Source: Lysobacteraceae bacterium NML03-0222 (GTDB lineage: Bacteria > Pseudomonadota > Gammaproteobacteria > Xanthomonadales > Xanthomonadaceae). From it: 64,000 bases of DNA. Below are positions 46,725 through 55,393 of this stretch, in pieces. A program made the position numbers and the translations under genes. The stretch covers positions 434,001-498,000 of the forward strand of contig NWQM01000001.1 in assembly GCA_002798195.1 (NCBI GenBank), in the 5' to 3' direction. The notes beneath the pieces are model-generated. The model saw only the letters and a program-made list of their open reading frames with translations. It did no database searches and was not told the DNA's origin. How positions within the stretch are numbered: position 1 is the first letter of the stretch; every line of letters begins with the position of its first letter.

Positions 46725-47853
46725 ATGATCGAACTCAATCCGATCCGAGCACGCATCGCCGACCTGATTGGCCGGCTGGATGCGCTCCGGGGGTTTCTTT
46801 GACTACGACACCAAACGTGAGCGTCTTGAAGAAGTCGAGCGGGAGCTGGAAAACCCGGACATCTGGAACAATCCCGAACAAGCCCAGGCACTGGGGCGCG
46901 AGCGCGCATCGCTGGACAAGAACGTCAACGGCATCCGCAATCTGACCGATGGCCTGAACGGCGCGACCGAACTGCTTGAGCTGGCCGAAATGGAAGACGA
47001 TGAGGACACTGCGCTCGCCGTGGTGGCCGATGTTGATCGTTTTGAAAAAGACGTGGCCGCGCTGGAATTCCAGCGCATGTTCTCCGGCAAGATGGACAAC
47101 ACCAACGCCTTTGTCGATATCCAGGCCGGTGCTGGCGGCACCGAGGCACAGGACTGGGCGGAAATGCTGCTGCGCATGTATCTGCGCTGGGCCGAATCGC
47201 GCGGCTGGAAGGTCGAGCTGATGGAAGCCTCGGGCGGCGATGTGGCAGGCATCAAGTCCGCCACCTTCCGGGTGGAGGGTGAATATGCCTATGGCTGGCT
47301 GAAGACCGAAACCGGCGTCCACCGCTTGGTGCGCAAATCGCCGTTCGATTCCGACAACCGCCGGCATACCAGCTTTACCAGCGTGTTCGTCTCGCCGGAA
47401 GTCGATGACAATATCGATATCGAAATCAATCCGGCCGACCTCAAGACCGATGTATATCGTTCCAGTGGCGCCGGTGGTCAGCACGTCAACAAGACCGAAT
47501 CTGCCGTGCGCATCACCCATGTGCCGACCGGCATCGTGGTGGCCTGTCAGAATGGCCGCAGTCAGCACCAGAACCGCGATACCGCGATGAAAATGCTGGC
47601 CGCCAAGCTCTACGAGCTGGAAATGCAAAAACGCAATGCCGAGCGCGATGCGGTAGAAGCGGGCAAATCCGATATCGGCTGGGGCAACCAGATTCGCAAC
47701 TATGTGCTGGATCAATCCCGCATCAAGGATCTGCGTACCGGCGTTGAGCGCAGCGATACCCAGAAAGTGCTCGATGGCGACCTGGACGAATTTGTTGAAG
47801 CCAGTTTGAAGTCGGGTCTGGATGCCGGCGCCAAGCGCGCCGATATGGCCTGA
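46725..47853 (+). CDS. prfB: Peptide chain release factor 2, with programmed +1 frameshift
   Basis: Translation starts at ATG 46725 (MIELNPIRARIADLIGRLDA), reaches CTT at 46797 and meets TGA at 46800. Shifting by one base there gives DYDTKRERLEEVERELENPD and an open frame to 47853, for about 375 residues. The domain 3 motif GAGGQ (SSGAGGQHVNKTES) catalyses peptide release, and SPF (RKSPFDSDNRR) is the RF2 stop-recognition motif. RF2 ends translation at UGA and UAA. This is the autoregulatory RF2 arrangement, not a broken gene. A hairpin follows the stop; lysS, the usual neighbour, is 4.2 kb away. Confidence 0.96.
46789..46802 (+). promoter_or_regulatory. RF2 +1 frameshift site
   Basis: GGGGG then TTT CTT TGA C: a Shine-Dalgarno-like G-run a few bases before the slippery CTT and the in-frame UGA followed by C. 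Low RF2 makes the ribosome pause at UGA and slip +1. The classic site reads AGGGGGTATCTTTGAC; here CCGGGGGTTTCTTTGAC. Confidence 0.95.
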
Positions 47854-47870
47854 ATTCCAGATTGAATGCT

Positions 47871-47894
47871 AGGATCCGGAGTATTCCGGATCCT
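47871..47894 (+). terminator. Hairpin after prfB
   Basis: AGGATCCGGA pairs perfectly with TCCGGATCCT around GTAT, 17 bases after the stop. It is followed by GTTGC, so the T-tract is poor. It separates prfB from the inserted genes. Confidence 0.65.
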
Positions 47895-48091
47895 GTTGCA
47901 AGAGGTACTTGTTCATTGAGGTTTCATGTCGCGGGGTTAAAGCTTTGCAACAATCTGCTATTAAGTTAGGTCAAGATGGCTGGCTGGTTGCTTCTTGCAT
48001 AAAGCAAGATTGATGTTTGAATGAAGTACGGCGACGGCTCACCTTGATACCCGCAGCAATTTGTGTTTGCTGCAGAGCAGATGGCAGGAAT

Positions 48092-49513
48092 ATGTCGGTG
48101 ATTTCTTCGAAACCTTTTCGGATCCATGTCGAGAGAATGGCAAAGCCTGTTCCCGGCATGATTTTGGTGGTATGCCTCACAATGGCGGCCACACTGCAAT
48201 ATTCGGCTTCCAGAGCAGGAATGCTGTATCGTTGTGTGTCGGCTTCTGGGCAGGTCACTTTGTCTGATCGTCGGGTACCAGATCTCAAATGTGAAGCGGC
48301 ACTATCTTTCCCAGACAACCAATCACCACAGCATCAGCAGGAGCAGCCTTCACCTTTGGATTTGGCGGTAGAGAGCTTGTATGACGCAACCTCGTCGGCT
48401 GTCACCATTTCCGAGCCCGTGGCTGCTTCCAATACCGGTATGGTCGACTTCGGTGACCCGCGTGCGTCTGTAGTATTGGAAAAACTCAAGACCGGGAAGC
48501 CTGATGGCTTCCGCTACATTCAGCTCGGTGACTCCCATACTGCGGGTAATTTCATTACCGACACTATTCGCAGGCGCCTCCAGCCTTCTCTTGGCTTTGG
48601 TGGGCTGGGTTGGTTGCCAGCGGCCAGCGTGCGGGGGCAAAGGATGCCGGCCACCATCCAGCAGCACGGCCCATGGAAAATCAATAGCAGCCGTAAAGTT
48701 CAGCTTGAAGATTATTTTCCTTTTGGCGGAGTCGTTGCTGAGGTTGCCGCGCCTTCGGCTTCTTTGACGGTGGGGGCGCATGAAGGTAACCCCTTGCAGC
48801 AAGTTTCGGTATGGATTCGGCAGGCAGAAGGTGCTTCCGCACTCCTTATGCGTGATAGCGAGGGGCGGAGCCAGGCACTGCAGGTTCCAGCAGACGGGCG
48901 CTGGCACTTGGCAAATTTTGTTGCTCGCCTGCCAGTTACTGTGACCACTTCATCTGCACATGAAACAGCGATTGGAGGTTGGTGGATGCAGTCTCCGCAT
49001 GGTGGTGGCGCCACGGTCTCGGCTGCAGGTATCAATGGAGCTACCTTGGCGCAAACCGGGCGTTGGCGCAACGGATGGCTCTCGGATTTGCAGGCAAGCC
49101 GTCCCGATATTGTTGCATTGGCCTTCGGTACCAATGAGTCCACCAATGAGAAATTGGATGTGGCACAGGCGCATGCAACATTGGTCAACACAATTTCGGC
49201 CATTCGCAATATTGCGCCACAAGCAGCCATCTTGATTATCGGGGCGCCAGATACCTTGGTAAATCATGCCGGTGCCTGTGGCACACGTACCCCGAATCTG
49301 GATGCAATCCAACAAGTTCAGCGCAGGGTAGCCAGTCAGATGCGCACTTTGTATTTTGATTGGCAGCAGGCCATGGGCGGGAACTGTTCGATGAAGCGCT
49401 GGATGCAGGAGGGATTGGCACGCTCGGATGGTGTACACTTCTCCGCTGAGGGCTACTCGCGCACGGGCAATGCCATTTTTGACGGTTTGCGTGATCTCGG
49501 AGAGCGGCGATAG
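48092..49513 (+). CDS. Secreted SGNH/GDSL-type hydrolase with a DUF4124-like N-terminal segment
   Basis: The ~473-residue protein has a signal/anchor helix (GMILVVCLTMAATLQYSA), then MLYRCVSASGQVTLSDRRVP, a two-cysteine stretch like DUF4124. An SGNH hydrolase region follows: block I IQLGDSHTAGNF, block III AFGTNES, block V DGVHFSAEGY (Asp-x-x-His). Such enzymes remove or transfer O-acetyl groups on envelope glycans. The start is uncertain: ATGs at 48092 and 48137 are both possible, neither with a good ribosome binding site, and the frame is open from 48017. It is followed 42 bases later by an acyltransferase-SGNH gene. Base and codon use look less GC-rich than prfB or lysS. Confidence 0.75.
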   Translation: MSVISSKPFRIHVERMAKPVPGMILVVCLTMAATLQYSASRAGMLYRCVSASGQVTLSDRRVPDLKCEAALSFPDNQSPQHQQEQPSPLDLAVESLYDATSSAVTISEPVAASNTGMVDFGDPRASVVLEKLKTGKPDGFRYIQLGDSHTAGNFITDTIRRRLQPSLGFGGLGWLPAASVRGQRMPATIQQHGPWKINSSRKVQLEDYFPFGGVVAEVAAPSASLTVGAHEGNPLQQVSVWIRQAEGASALLMRDSEGRSQALQVPADGRWHLANFVARLPVTVTTSSAHETAIGGWWMQSPHGGGATVSAAGINGATLAQTGRWRNGWLSDLQASRPDIVALAFGTNESTNEKLDVAQAHATLVNTISAIRNIAPQAAILIIGAPDTLVNHAGACGTRTPNLDAIQQVQRRVASQMRTLYFDWQQAMGGNCSMKRWMQEGLARSDGVHFSAEGYSRTGNAIFDGLRDLGERR

Positions 49514-49555
49514 TTCAATTTTGATTCATCAACTTTTGCGCGCTCGAATCCATAC

Positions 49556-51526
49556 ATGGAAGAAAAGTCTTCAGCCTCAAGCTTGGTAAAGCTCGGCAAT
49601 GCAGCGAATCGGATAGCCGGACTGGATGGCTTGCGTGCAATTGCCATCATCGCGGTTCTATTGTTCCATGCGGAGTTGGGGGGGGTGCATGGGGGTTATC
49701 TTGGTGTTGATCTGTTTTTTGTCATTTCCGGTTTTTTGATTACGGGCATCGTCGCTAACGAGATCGATCAAACCGGGCGATTGAGCTATCGGGGTTTTTA
49801 CGTACGTCGTGCCAAGCGTTTGCTGCCGGCAGTTTTTGTGCTGATTCCATCAATTATCGTGTACAGCGCCTGGTTTGCGCCTGATGCGCTGGGACGTCTC
49901 CCTAAAGATGCATTGGCCAGTCTGCTTTTTCTCACCAACTGGCATTTACTTTTCGACAATGTCTCTTACTTTGAGGCGTTTGGCCGACCGCCTTTGTTGA
50001 AGCACTTGTGGTCATTGGCGATTGAAGAGCAGTTCTATGTCGTCTGGGCAATTTTTGTCGGGTTGGGGGCAAAGTTTTTAAGACGTTCCCATTTGGCCTT
50101 GATTGCCGCAAGCCTGGCGTTGCTTTCTGCGGCCTGGATGGCAGCTGTTGCTGTTGAGATTGGCTATCCCTTGGAGAATTCCAATTCATCCCGGCTTTAT
50201 TTCGGTACGGATACTCATGCCTTTCCCCTGTTGATGGGCGCTGCATTGGGCTTTGCCTGGCAGCCGTTGAATAGTATCCAATTGAATAACGGCAACCGGA
50301 CAGTGCCCGCAGGATGGGCGCTAACGCTTATGGGGTTGCTGGCAATTGCTTGTTTCCTATATTTGGCATTGACTGCCAGTGAGCAAAAACCCTGGCTTTA
50401 TCCATGGGGATTTTTGTTGGCGGGGATTGCTTCACTAGTGATGATAATGGCAGCATCTGACCCGGCTTCTCCGTTGGGGGGCTGGTTGGATTGCATGCCG
50501 TTACGCTGGGTTGGTGAGCGCTCTTACGGCATCTATCTTTGGCATTGGCCGATATTTGTACTGATTGATGCAGATACGCCTTGGTTGCAGGTTTTTGATG
50601 TATTGGAATCAGATTCGCTTTGGCTGCCGGTTTTGCGTATTTTTTTGACTTTGTTGATTGCGGCGCTTTCGTATGGTTTGGTTGAGAATCCAATCCGGAA
50701 AGGACTATTGGGTCAGATTTACGCAAGGCTGCGTACTCGACAGACCCACTGGCAGGGGGGGGGGCAAGCGGCGGGAGTTGCAATTTTCTGTGTGCTGTTA
50801 ATGGCAGCGCCACTTTGGTTATTGAATAATTTGCAGGATTTTGAACAAGGCAAGGAAGAAGCCGATAAGCGTGAGGCCATACTTGCAAATCCGCCGACAC
50901 CGCCTCCGACAGTATCGCTCCCTGTGCCGAAGTCGCCGTCAGTTGCAGATTTTTTGGGCTATGAGAGCCGTTCTGTTACTGCGGTTGGGGATTCTGTTTT
51001 GCTGGGCTCAAGTCATATATTGAGAACGGAGTTGCCATATATTGATATCCATGCCACACAGGGCTGGCAGGCGGCTGATTTCATCAAAAAGCTTGAAGAG
51101 TTGAAGGCTGATTCCAGGTTGCGTGAGGTGGTATTGCTGCATCTTGGAACGAATGGCTATGTTTATAAACAGCAGCTTCTGCAAATGATGCGAATGCTGG
51201 AGGATCGCAAGCGTGTGATCGTCATTGACAGTCAAGTACCACGTCGTTGGATGAAACCCAATAACCACTTGTTCGAGGAAGTGGTGCCGGAATTTTCCAA
51301 TGCGGTTTTGGTCAGGTGGAGCAATCGTTCTGAAGGGCAGCGGGCATATTTTGTTGCCGACAGAGTCCATTTGACTTCAATTGGGCAGCGCGCTTATCTA
51401 AGTGGGATACTTGAAGAAGGCGGCCTGATAGCAACTCCGGCAGCCAAGCCTCGTCCAGTGTTTCTTGCGCTGAATACTGGGATTGCTTCGAATTTGCAGT
51501 TTTTGTTCAGGCCGTACCATTGGTGA
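49556..51526 (+). CDS. OafA/OatA-type membrane acyltransferase with C-terminal SGNH domain
   Basis: The 656-residue protein begins with an acyltransferase-3 domain of about ten helices, with FHAELGGVHGGYLGVDLFFV, ISGFLITG, FYVRRAKRLLPA and LKHLWSLAIEEQFYVVW. After a Pro-rich linker (~450-465) a periplasmic SGNH domain follows: VTAVGDSVLLGSS, LLHLGTNGY and DRVHLTSIGQ. This is the layout of OatA-like peptidoglycan or O-antigen O-acetyltransferases. The gene is visibly AT-richer and less codon-biased than its flanks. It sits in an insert between prfB and lysS with the SGNH hydrolase gene. The glycan target is unknown. Confidence 0.88.
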   Translation: MEEKSSASSLVKLGNAANRIAGLDGLRAIAIIAVLLFHAELGGVHGGYLGVDLFFVISGFLITGIVANEIDQTGRLSYRGFYVRRAKRLLPAVFVLIPSIIVYSAWFAPDALGRLPKDALASLLFLTNWHLLFDNVSYFEAFGRPPLLKHLWSLAIEEQFYVVWAIFVGLGAKFLRRSHLALIAASLALLSAAWMAAVAVEIGYPLENSNSSRLYFGTDTHAFPLLMGAALGFAWQPLNSIQLNNGNRTVPAGWALTLMGLLAIACFLYLALTASEQKPWLYPWGFLLAGIASLVMIMAASDPASPLGGWLDCMPLRWVGERSYGIYLWHWPIFVLIDADTPWLQVFDVLESDSLWLPVLRIFLTLLIAALSYGLVENPIRKGLLGQIYARLRTRQTHWQGGGQAAGVAIFCVLLMAAPLWLLNNLQDFEQGKEEADKREAILANPPTPPPTVSLPVPKSPSVADFLGYESRSVTAVGDSVLLGSSHILRTELPYIDIHATQGWQAADFIKKLEELKADSRLREVVLLHLGTNGYVYKQQLLQMMRMLEDRKRVIVIDSQVPRRWMKPNNHLFEEVVPEFSNAVLVRWSNRSEGQRAYFVADRVHLTSIGQRAYLSGILEEGGLIATPAAKPRPVFLALNTGIASNLQFLFRPYHW

Positions 51527-52018
51527 CTGGGGGTAAATTAGTACGGTTTCAAGCAGTGTGCTCTTGGGAATTGTAGTGAGATGATAACAGTGTTATGCAC
51601 AACAAAAGGAATTTTCTGGGTTGGGTAGTGACTCACTTCAGGAGATTCAAATTTGCAAAAACTTATCAATATAAAAGCGCAATAGTCGCTTGCTTCTTTC
51701 ATGCAAAGGGTGCGACGGTATGTCGGAGAAATGTGGCTTTTGCGAATGTCGATGGCAAAGGTGGCTGGCTAAGTTCGCCACGCTGGTATCGATAGATAAA
51801 GGGGCAAAGGTGATGCGAGTGGATTGGCAACGGCAGCGCCATTTGTATTGAACCCATAGAAACTGGGTTGGTTTCAGTCAACGACCTTATCAGAGGGATG
51901 CCTCGTATTGTTGGTGATTTCATGTTGTAGCAAGCGGTATTTGCCGTAATTTCACCATCAGGTGTGATGAGTGCCTGATTGTTTTGTTTTCAACGACGCA
52001 AGAGAAGTAGAAACTATC
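51527..52018. other. AT-rich gene-poor stretch before lysS
   Basis: No convincing gene is visible. Short open frames on both strands (51595-51795 plus, 51699-51923 minus) lack ribosome binding sites, recognisable motifs and normal composition. The stretch is AT-rich like the two preceding genes and probably marks the right part of the insert plus the lysS promoter region. Confidence 0.5.
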
Positions 52019-53527
52019 ATGAATGATATGTCTGTTCAGCAAGACGAAAACAGCCTGATTGCCGAGCGCCGCAGCAAGCTGGCGGCGATACGCGAAAGCG
52101 GCATTGCCTTTCCCAATGACTTTCGCCGCAGCGATGAGGCCGGGGCGTTGCAGGCCGAGTATGTCGATGCCGAAAAATGGACGGGCGAGGCGCTGGAAAC
52201 CACTGGCCGCCGGGTGAGAATCGCTGGACGGATGCTCGCCAAGCGCATCATGGGCAAGGCGGCCTTTGCGCGGCTGCGCGATGGCAGCGGCGATATTCAG
52301 CTGTTCCTGCAATCCACTACGCTCGGCGAGGTGTATCAGGCGTTCAAGGGCTGGGATGTGGGCGATATCATCGCCGCTGAAGGCACGCTGATGCGCACCA
52401 AAACTGGCGAGCTGTCGGTCAAGGTGGATGCCCTGCGGCTTTTGACCAAGTCGCTGCGCCCGTTGCCGGATAAATGGCATGGTTTGGCCGATGTTGAGCA
52501 ACGCTACCGGCAGCGTTATGTGGATTTGATTGTCAACCCGGAGGCGCGTGAAGTGTTCGTGGCGCGCTCGCGCATCATTTCCAGCATTCGCCGCTGGCTG
52601 GATGCACGACGCTTTCTGGAAGTGGAAACGCCGATGATGCATTACATCGCCGGTGGCGCCACGGCGCGGCCTTTCGTCACCCATCACAATGCGCTGGACT
52701 TGGATTTGTTCCTGCGCGTGGCGCCGGAGCTGTATCTGAAGCGCTTGGTGGTGGGCGGCTTTGACCGGGTGTATGAAATCAACCGCAATTTCCGCAATGA
52801 AGGCGTGTCCACCCGCCACAATCCCGAATTCACCATGCTGGAGTTGTACGAGGCCTATGCCAGCTACAGCGAAATCATGGACTTGACCGAGGCGCTGATT
52901 CGCCATGCGGCGCAAGAGGCCACTGGCCAGACGCAGGTGGTGTGGGATGGCAATGCCATCGACCTTGGCCAGCCGTTCCGCCGCTGGCGCATGGACGAGG
53001 CCGTGCGCGAACTGAACCCGGAAATTTCCGAGGCCGACTGCCGCGACCGTGAGGCGTTGGCGGCGCATTGCGCGCGCTTGAAGATTCCGGTCAAGCCCGG
53101 TTATGGCTGGGGCAAGCTGCTGCTGGAAATCTTTGAAAAAACCGTGGAAGGCGGTTTAACCCAGCCGACTTTTATCACCCATTACCCGGTGGAAGTCTCG
53201 CCGCTGGCACGCGAGTCCGATACCGAGCCTGGCATTACCGACCGTTTCGAGTTGTTCATTGGCGGCAAGGAAATCGCCAACGGCTTTTCCGAGCTCAATG
53301 ATGCCGAAGATCAGGCCGTGCGCTTTCAGGCGCAAGTCGCCGCCAAAGAGTCCGGTGATGATGAGGCGATGCACTTTGACGCCGACTATATCCGCGCGCT
53401 GGAAGTGGGCTTGCCGCCGACCGGCGGGCTGGGCATTGGCATCGACCGTTTGGTGATGCTGTTGACCGGCTCGGACTCCATCCGCGACGTACTGCTGTTC
53501 CCCTATATGCGCCCGCAGGCGGACTGA
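52019..53527 (+). CDS. lysS: Lysyl-tRNA synthetase, class II
   Basis: The 502-residue enzyme has an N-terminal OB-fold (VRIAGRMLAKRIMGKAAFAR) and the class II core: motif 2 FRNEGVSTRHNPEFTMLELY and motif 3 GGLGIGIDRLVML. It charges tRNA-Lys. The frame is open from 51971, but the ATG at 52019 gives the natural start (MNDMSVQQDEN). It normally follows prfB directly in this group. Confidence 0.97.
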   Translation: MNDMSVQQDENSLIAERRSKLAAIRESGIAFPNDFRRSDEAGALQAEYVDAEKWTGEALETTGRRVRIAGRMLAKRIMGKAAFARLRDGSGDIQLFLQSTTLGEVYQAFKGWDVGDIIAAEGTLMRTKTGELSVKVDALRLLTKSLRPLPDKWHGLADVEQRYRQRYVDLIVNPEAREVFVARSRIISSIRRWLDARRFLEVETPMMHYIAGGATARPFVTHHNALDLDLFLRVAPELYLKRLVVGGFDRVYEINRNFRNEGVSTRHNPEFTMLELYEAYASYSEIMDLTEALIRHAAQEATGQTQVVWDGNAIDLGQPFRRWRMDEAVRELNPEISEADCRDREALAAHCARLKIPVKPGYGWGKLLLEIFEKTVEGGLTQPTFITHYPVEVSPLARESDTEPGITDRFELFIGGKEIANGFSELNDAEDQAVRFQAQVAAKESGDDEAMHFDADYIRALEVGLPPTGGLGIGIDRLVMLLTGSDSIRDVLLFPYMRPQAD

Positions 53528-53555
53528 TTCGGGCAGCACCTTGCAAGATGTCGCT

Positions 53556-53582
53556 TGATAGACGCGCAAAGCGCGTCTATCA
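53556..53582. terminator. 12-bp perfect hairpin between convergent genes
   Basis: TGATAGACGCGC and GCGCGTCTATCA pair perfectly around AAA, 28 bases after the lysS stop and 18 bases beyond the end of the converging minus-strand gene. It could end transcription from both sides. Confidence 0.75.
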
Positions 53583-53600
53583 GAGACTTTGAACAGGGGT

Positions 53601-53927
53601 TTAGGCGCGATGTCCCAATTTCACTACCATTTGTGTGCGCAGCTGCGTGTCATCGCCTTTGGGCGGCTGTATTTCATTCAGTGAGAAGCCGCGCGCCAGG
53701 GCATCGTCTTCATCCAGACCGTCGAGGGCGACAAATTCCGCATCCATGAGTGCCGCGCGGGCAGTATCCGGGCTGTCATAGGGCAGGCTGGCACCATCGG
53801 CATCCAGCACTTCGGCAGTACCGGCTTCACGAATGCTGAGCCGTGCCCAAATCAGGGTGTCGCCCAATGTAGCCAGCCACCATTCGCTATGGGCGATATC
53901 GTCGTCATGGGCAAGCGCATTCATCAT
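53601..53927 (-). CDS. Small acidic conserved hypothetical protein downstream of asnS
   Basis: The 108-residue soluble acidic protein has a strand-rich N-terminal half (SEWWLATLGDTLIWARLSIR) and an acidic C-terminal half. I do not recognise the family. Its start overlaps the asnS stop (TGATG at 53927; a second ATG at 53924), with GGAG upstream, so it is probably translated with asnS. Confidence 0.75.
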   Translation of the reverse strand: MMNALAHDDDIAHSEWWLATLGDTLIWARLSIREAGTAEVLDADGASLPYDSPDTARAALMDAEFVALDGLDEDDALARGFSLNEIQPPKGDDTQLRTQMVVKLGHRA

Positions 53928-55321
53928 CAAAACTCCGCATTGCCCGGTGCGCGCGGGTAGGCGATGGCATCGCGGATATTGGCAAGGCCGCAGACATACA
54001 CCACCAGACGCTCGAAGCCGAGGCCAAAACCTGCGCTGGGCACGCTGCCGTAGCGGCGGAAGTCGCGGTACCAGGCGTAGTGTTCGGGGTCGAGGCCGAA
54101 CTGCTGCATGCGCGCATCGAGCATGTCCAGACGCTCCTCGCGCTGGCTGCCGCCAATGATTTCACCGATGCCGGGAGCCAGCACGTCCATGGCCGCCACG
54201 GTTTTGCCATCATCATTCAGGCGCATGTAGAACGCCTTGATGGCTTCGGGATAGTTCATCACCACGACCGGACGGCCAACATGTTCTTCGGTCAGCCAGC
54301 GCTCGTGCTCGGTCTGCAAGTCCAGCCCCCATTCCACCGGGAACTCGAATTTCTTGCCGGATTTTTGCAAGAGGCTGATGGCATCGCTGTAATCAATGCG
54401 CTCGAACGGCGAGTTGATGAAGGCCTCCAGCCGGGTGATGGCGTCTTTTTGCACACGCTCGGCGATAAAGGCCATGTCGTCGGCGCGCTCCTCCAGCACG
54501 GCGCGGAACAGGTATTTCAAAAAGTCTTCGGCCAGGTTGGCATCGTCGTTCAGGTCGGCGAAGGCGATTTCCGGCTCAATCATCCAGAACTCGGCCAGAT
54601 GCCGGGTGGTATGGCTTTGTTCGGCACGGAAGGTCGGGCCAAAGGTATAGACCTTGCTCATCGACAGTGCATAGGCTTCGACATTGAGCTGGCCGGACAC
54701 GGTGAGGAAGGTTTCCTTGCCGAAGAAGTCGCGGGAGAAATCCACCTTGCCATCCTTGCCGTAGGGTAGGTTAGCCAGATCCAGCGTGGAGACGCGGAAC
54801 ATCTGCCCGGCGCCTTCGGCATCGGAGGTGGTGATGATGGGGGTGGAAATCCAGTAAAAGCCGCGCTCGTGGAAGAAGCGGTGTACCGCCATCGCAAGAC
54901 AATGACGGATACGCGTGACTGCGCCAAACAAATTGGTGCGCGGGCGCAGGTGCGCGACTTCGCGCAGGAATTCCGGGCTCATCGGCTTGGGCTGGATGGG
55001 ATAGGTCAGCGGGTCTTCCACCCAGCCGACCACTTCCACGCTTTCAGCCTGAATCTCGAAGCTCTGCCCCTTGCCCTGGGATTTCACCAGCTTGCCGGTG
55101 GCGATTACCGAGCAGCCCGGCGTCAGCCGTTTGACCTCGTCGAAATTGCCCAGCGTATCGGTGGCCACGACCTGAATCGGCGCAAAGCCCGAGCCGTCGC
55201 TGATATTGACGAAGGCCAGATTCGCCGAGCCGCGCACGGTGCGCACCCAGCCTTTGATGGTGACTTGACCGCTTTCGGGGAAATGTCCTGCCAGAGCGTT
55301 GGCAACGGATGCGTGAGTCAT
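53927..55321 (-). CDS. asnS: Asparaginyl-tRNA synthetase
   Basis: The 464-residue class II enzyme has an OB-fold anticodon domain (VTIKGWVRTVRGSANLAFVN), motif 2 TFRAEQSHTTRHLAEFWMIE and motif 3 GFGLGFERLVVYVCGL. The length matches E. coli AsnS (466). The frame is open to 55405, but MTHASVANAL at 55321 is the normal start. It is divergent from the DUF2891 gene. Confidence 0.97.
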   Translation of the reverse strand: MTHASVANALAGHFPESGQVTIKGWVRTVRGSANLAFVNISDGSGFAPIQVVATDTLGNFDEVKRLTPGCSVIATGKLVKSQGKGQSFEIQAESVEVVGWVEDPLTYPIQPKPMSPEFLREVAHLRPRTNLFGAVTRIRHCLAMAVHRFFHERGFYWISTPIITTSDAEGAGQMFRVSTLDLANLPYGKDGKVDFSRDFFGKETFLTVSGQLNVEAYALSMSKVYTFGPTFRAEQSHTTRHLAEFWMIEPEIAFADLNDDANLAEDFLKYLFRAVLEERADDMAFIAERVQKDAITRLEAFINSPFERIDYSDAISLLQKSGKKFEFPVEWGLDLQTEHERWLTEEHVGRPVVVMNYPEAIKAFYMRLNDDGKTVAAMDVLAPGIGEIIGGSQREERLDMLDARMQQFGLDPEHYAWYRDFRRYGSVPSAGFGLGFERLVVYVCGLANIRDAIAYPRAPGNAEF

Positions 55322-55393
55322 GTGCTTGCTGCAATCAAAACAAGGGGCGATGATGATACAAGCACAGCCCTTGTTGCGGCTTTGGAGATGCGC

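Noticed and set aside
46725..46802. prfB as a truncated or frameshifted pseudogene
   Set aside because: The break coincides with the canonical RF2 site (G-run, CTT, TGAC) and the downstream frame is intact, so it is programmed frameshifting.
51595..51923. Two overlapping small frames, one per strand, between the acyltransferase gene and lysS
   Set aside because: No ribosome binding site, no recognisable sequence, and they overlap each other in AT-rich non-coding DNA.
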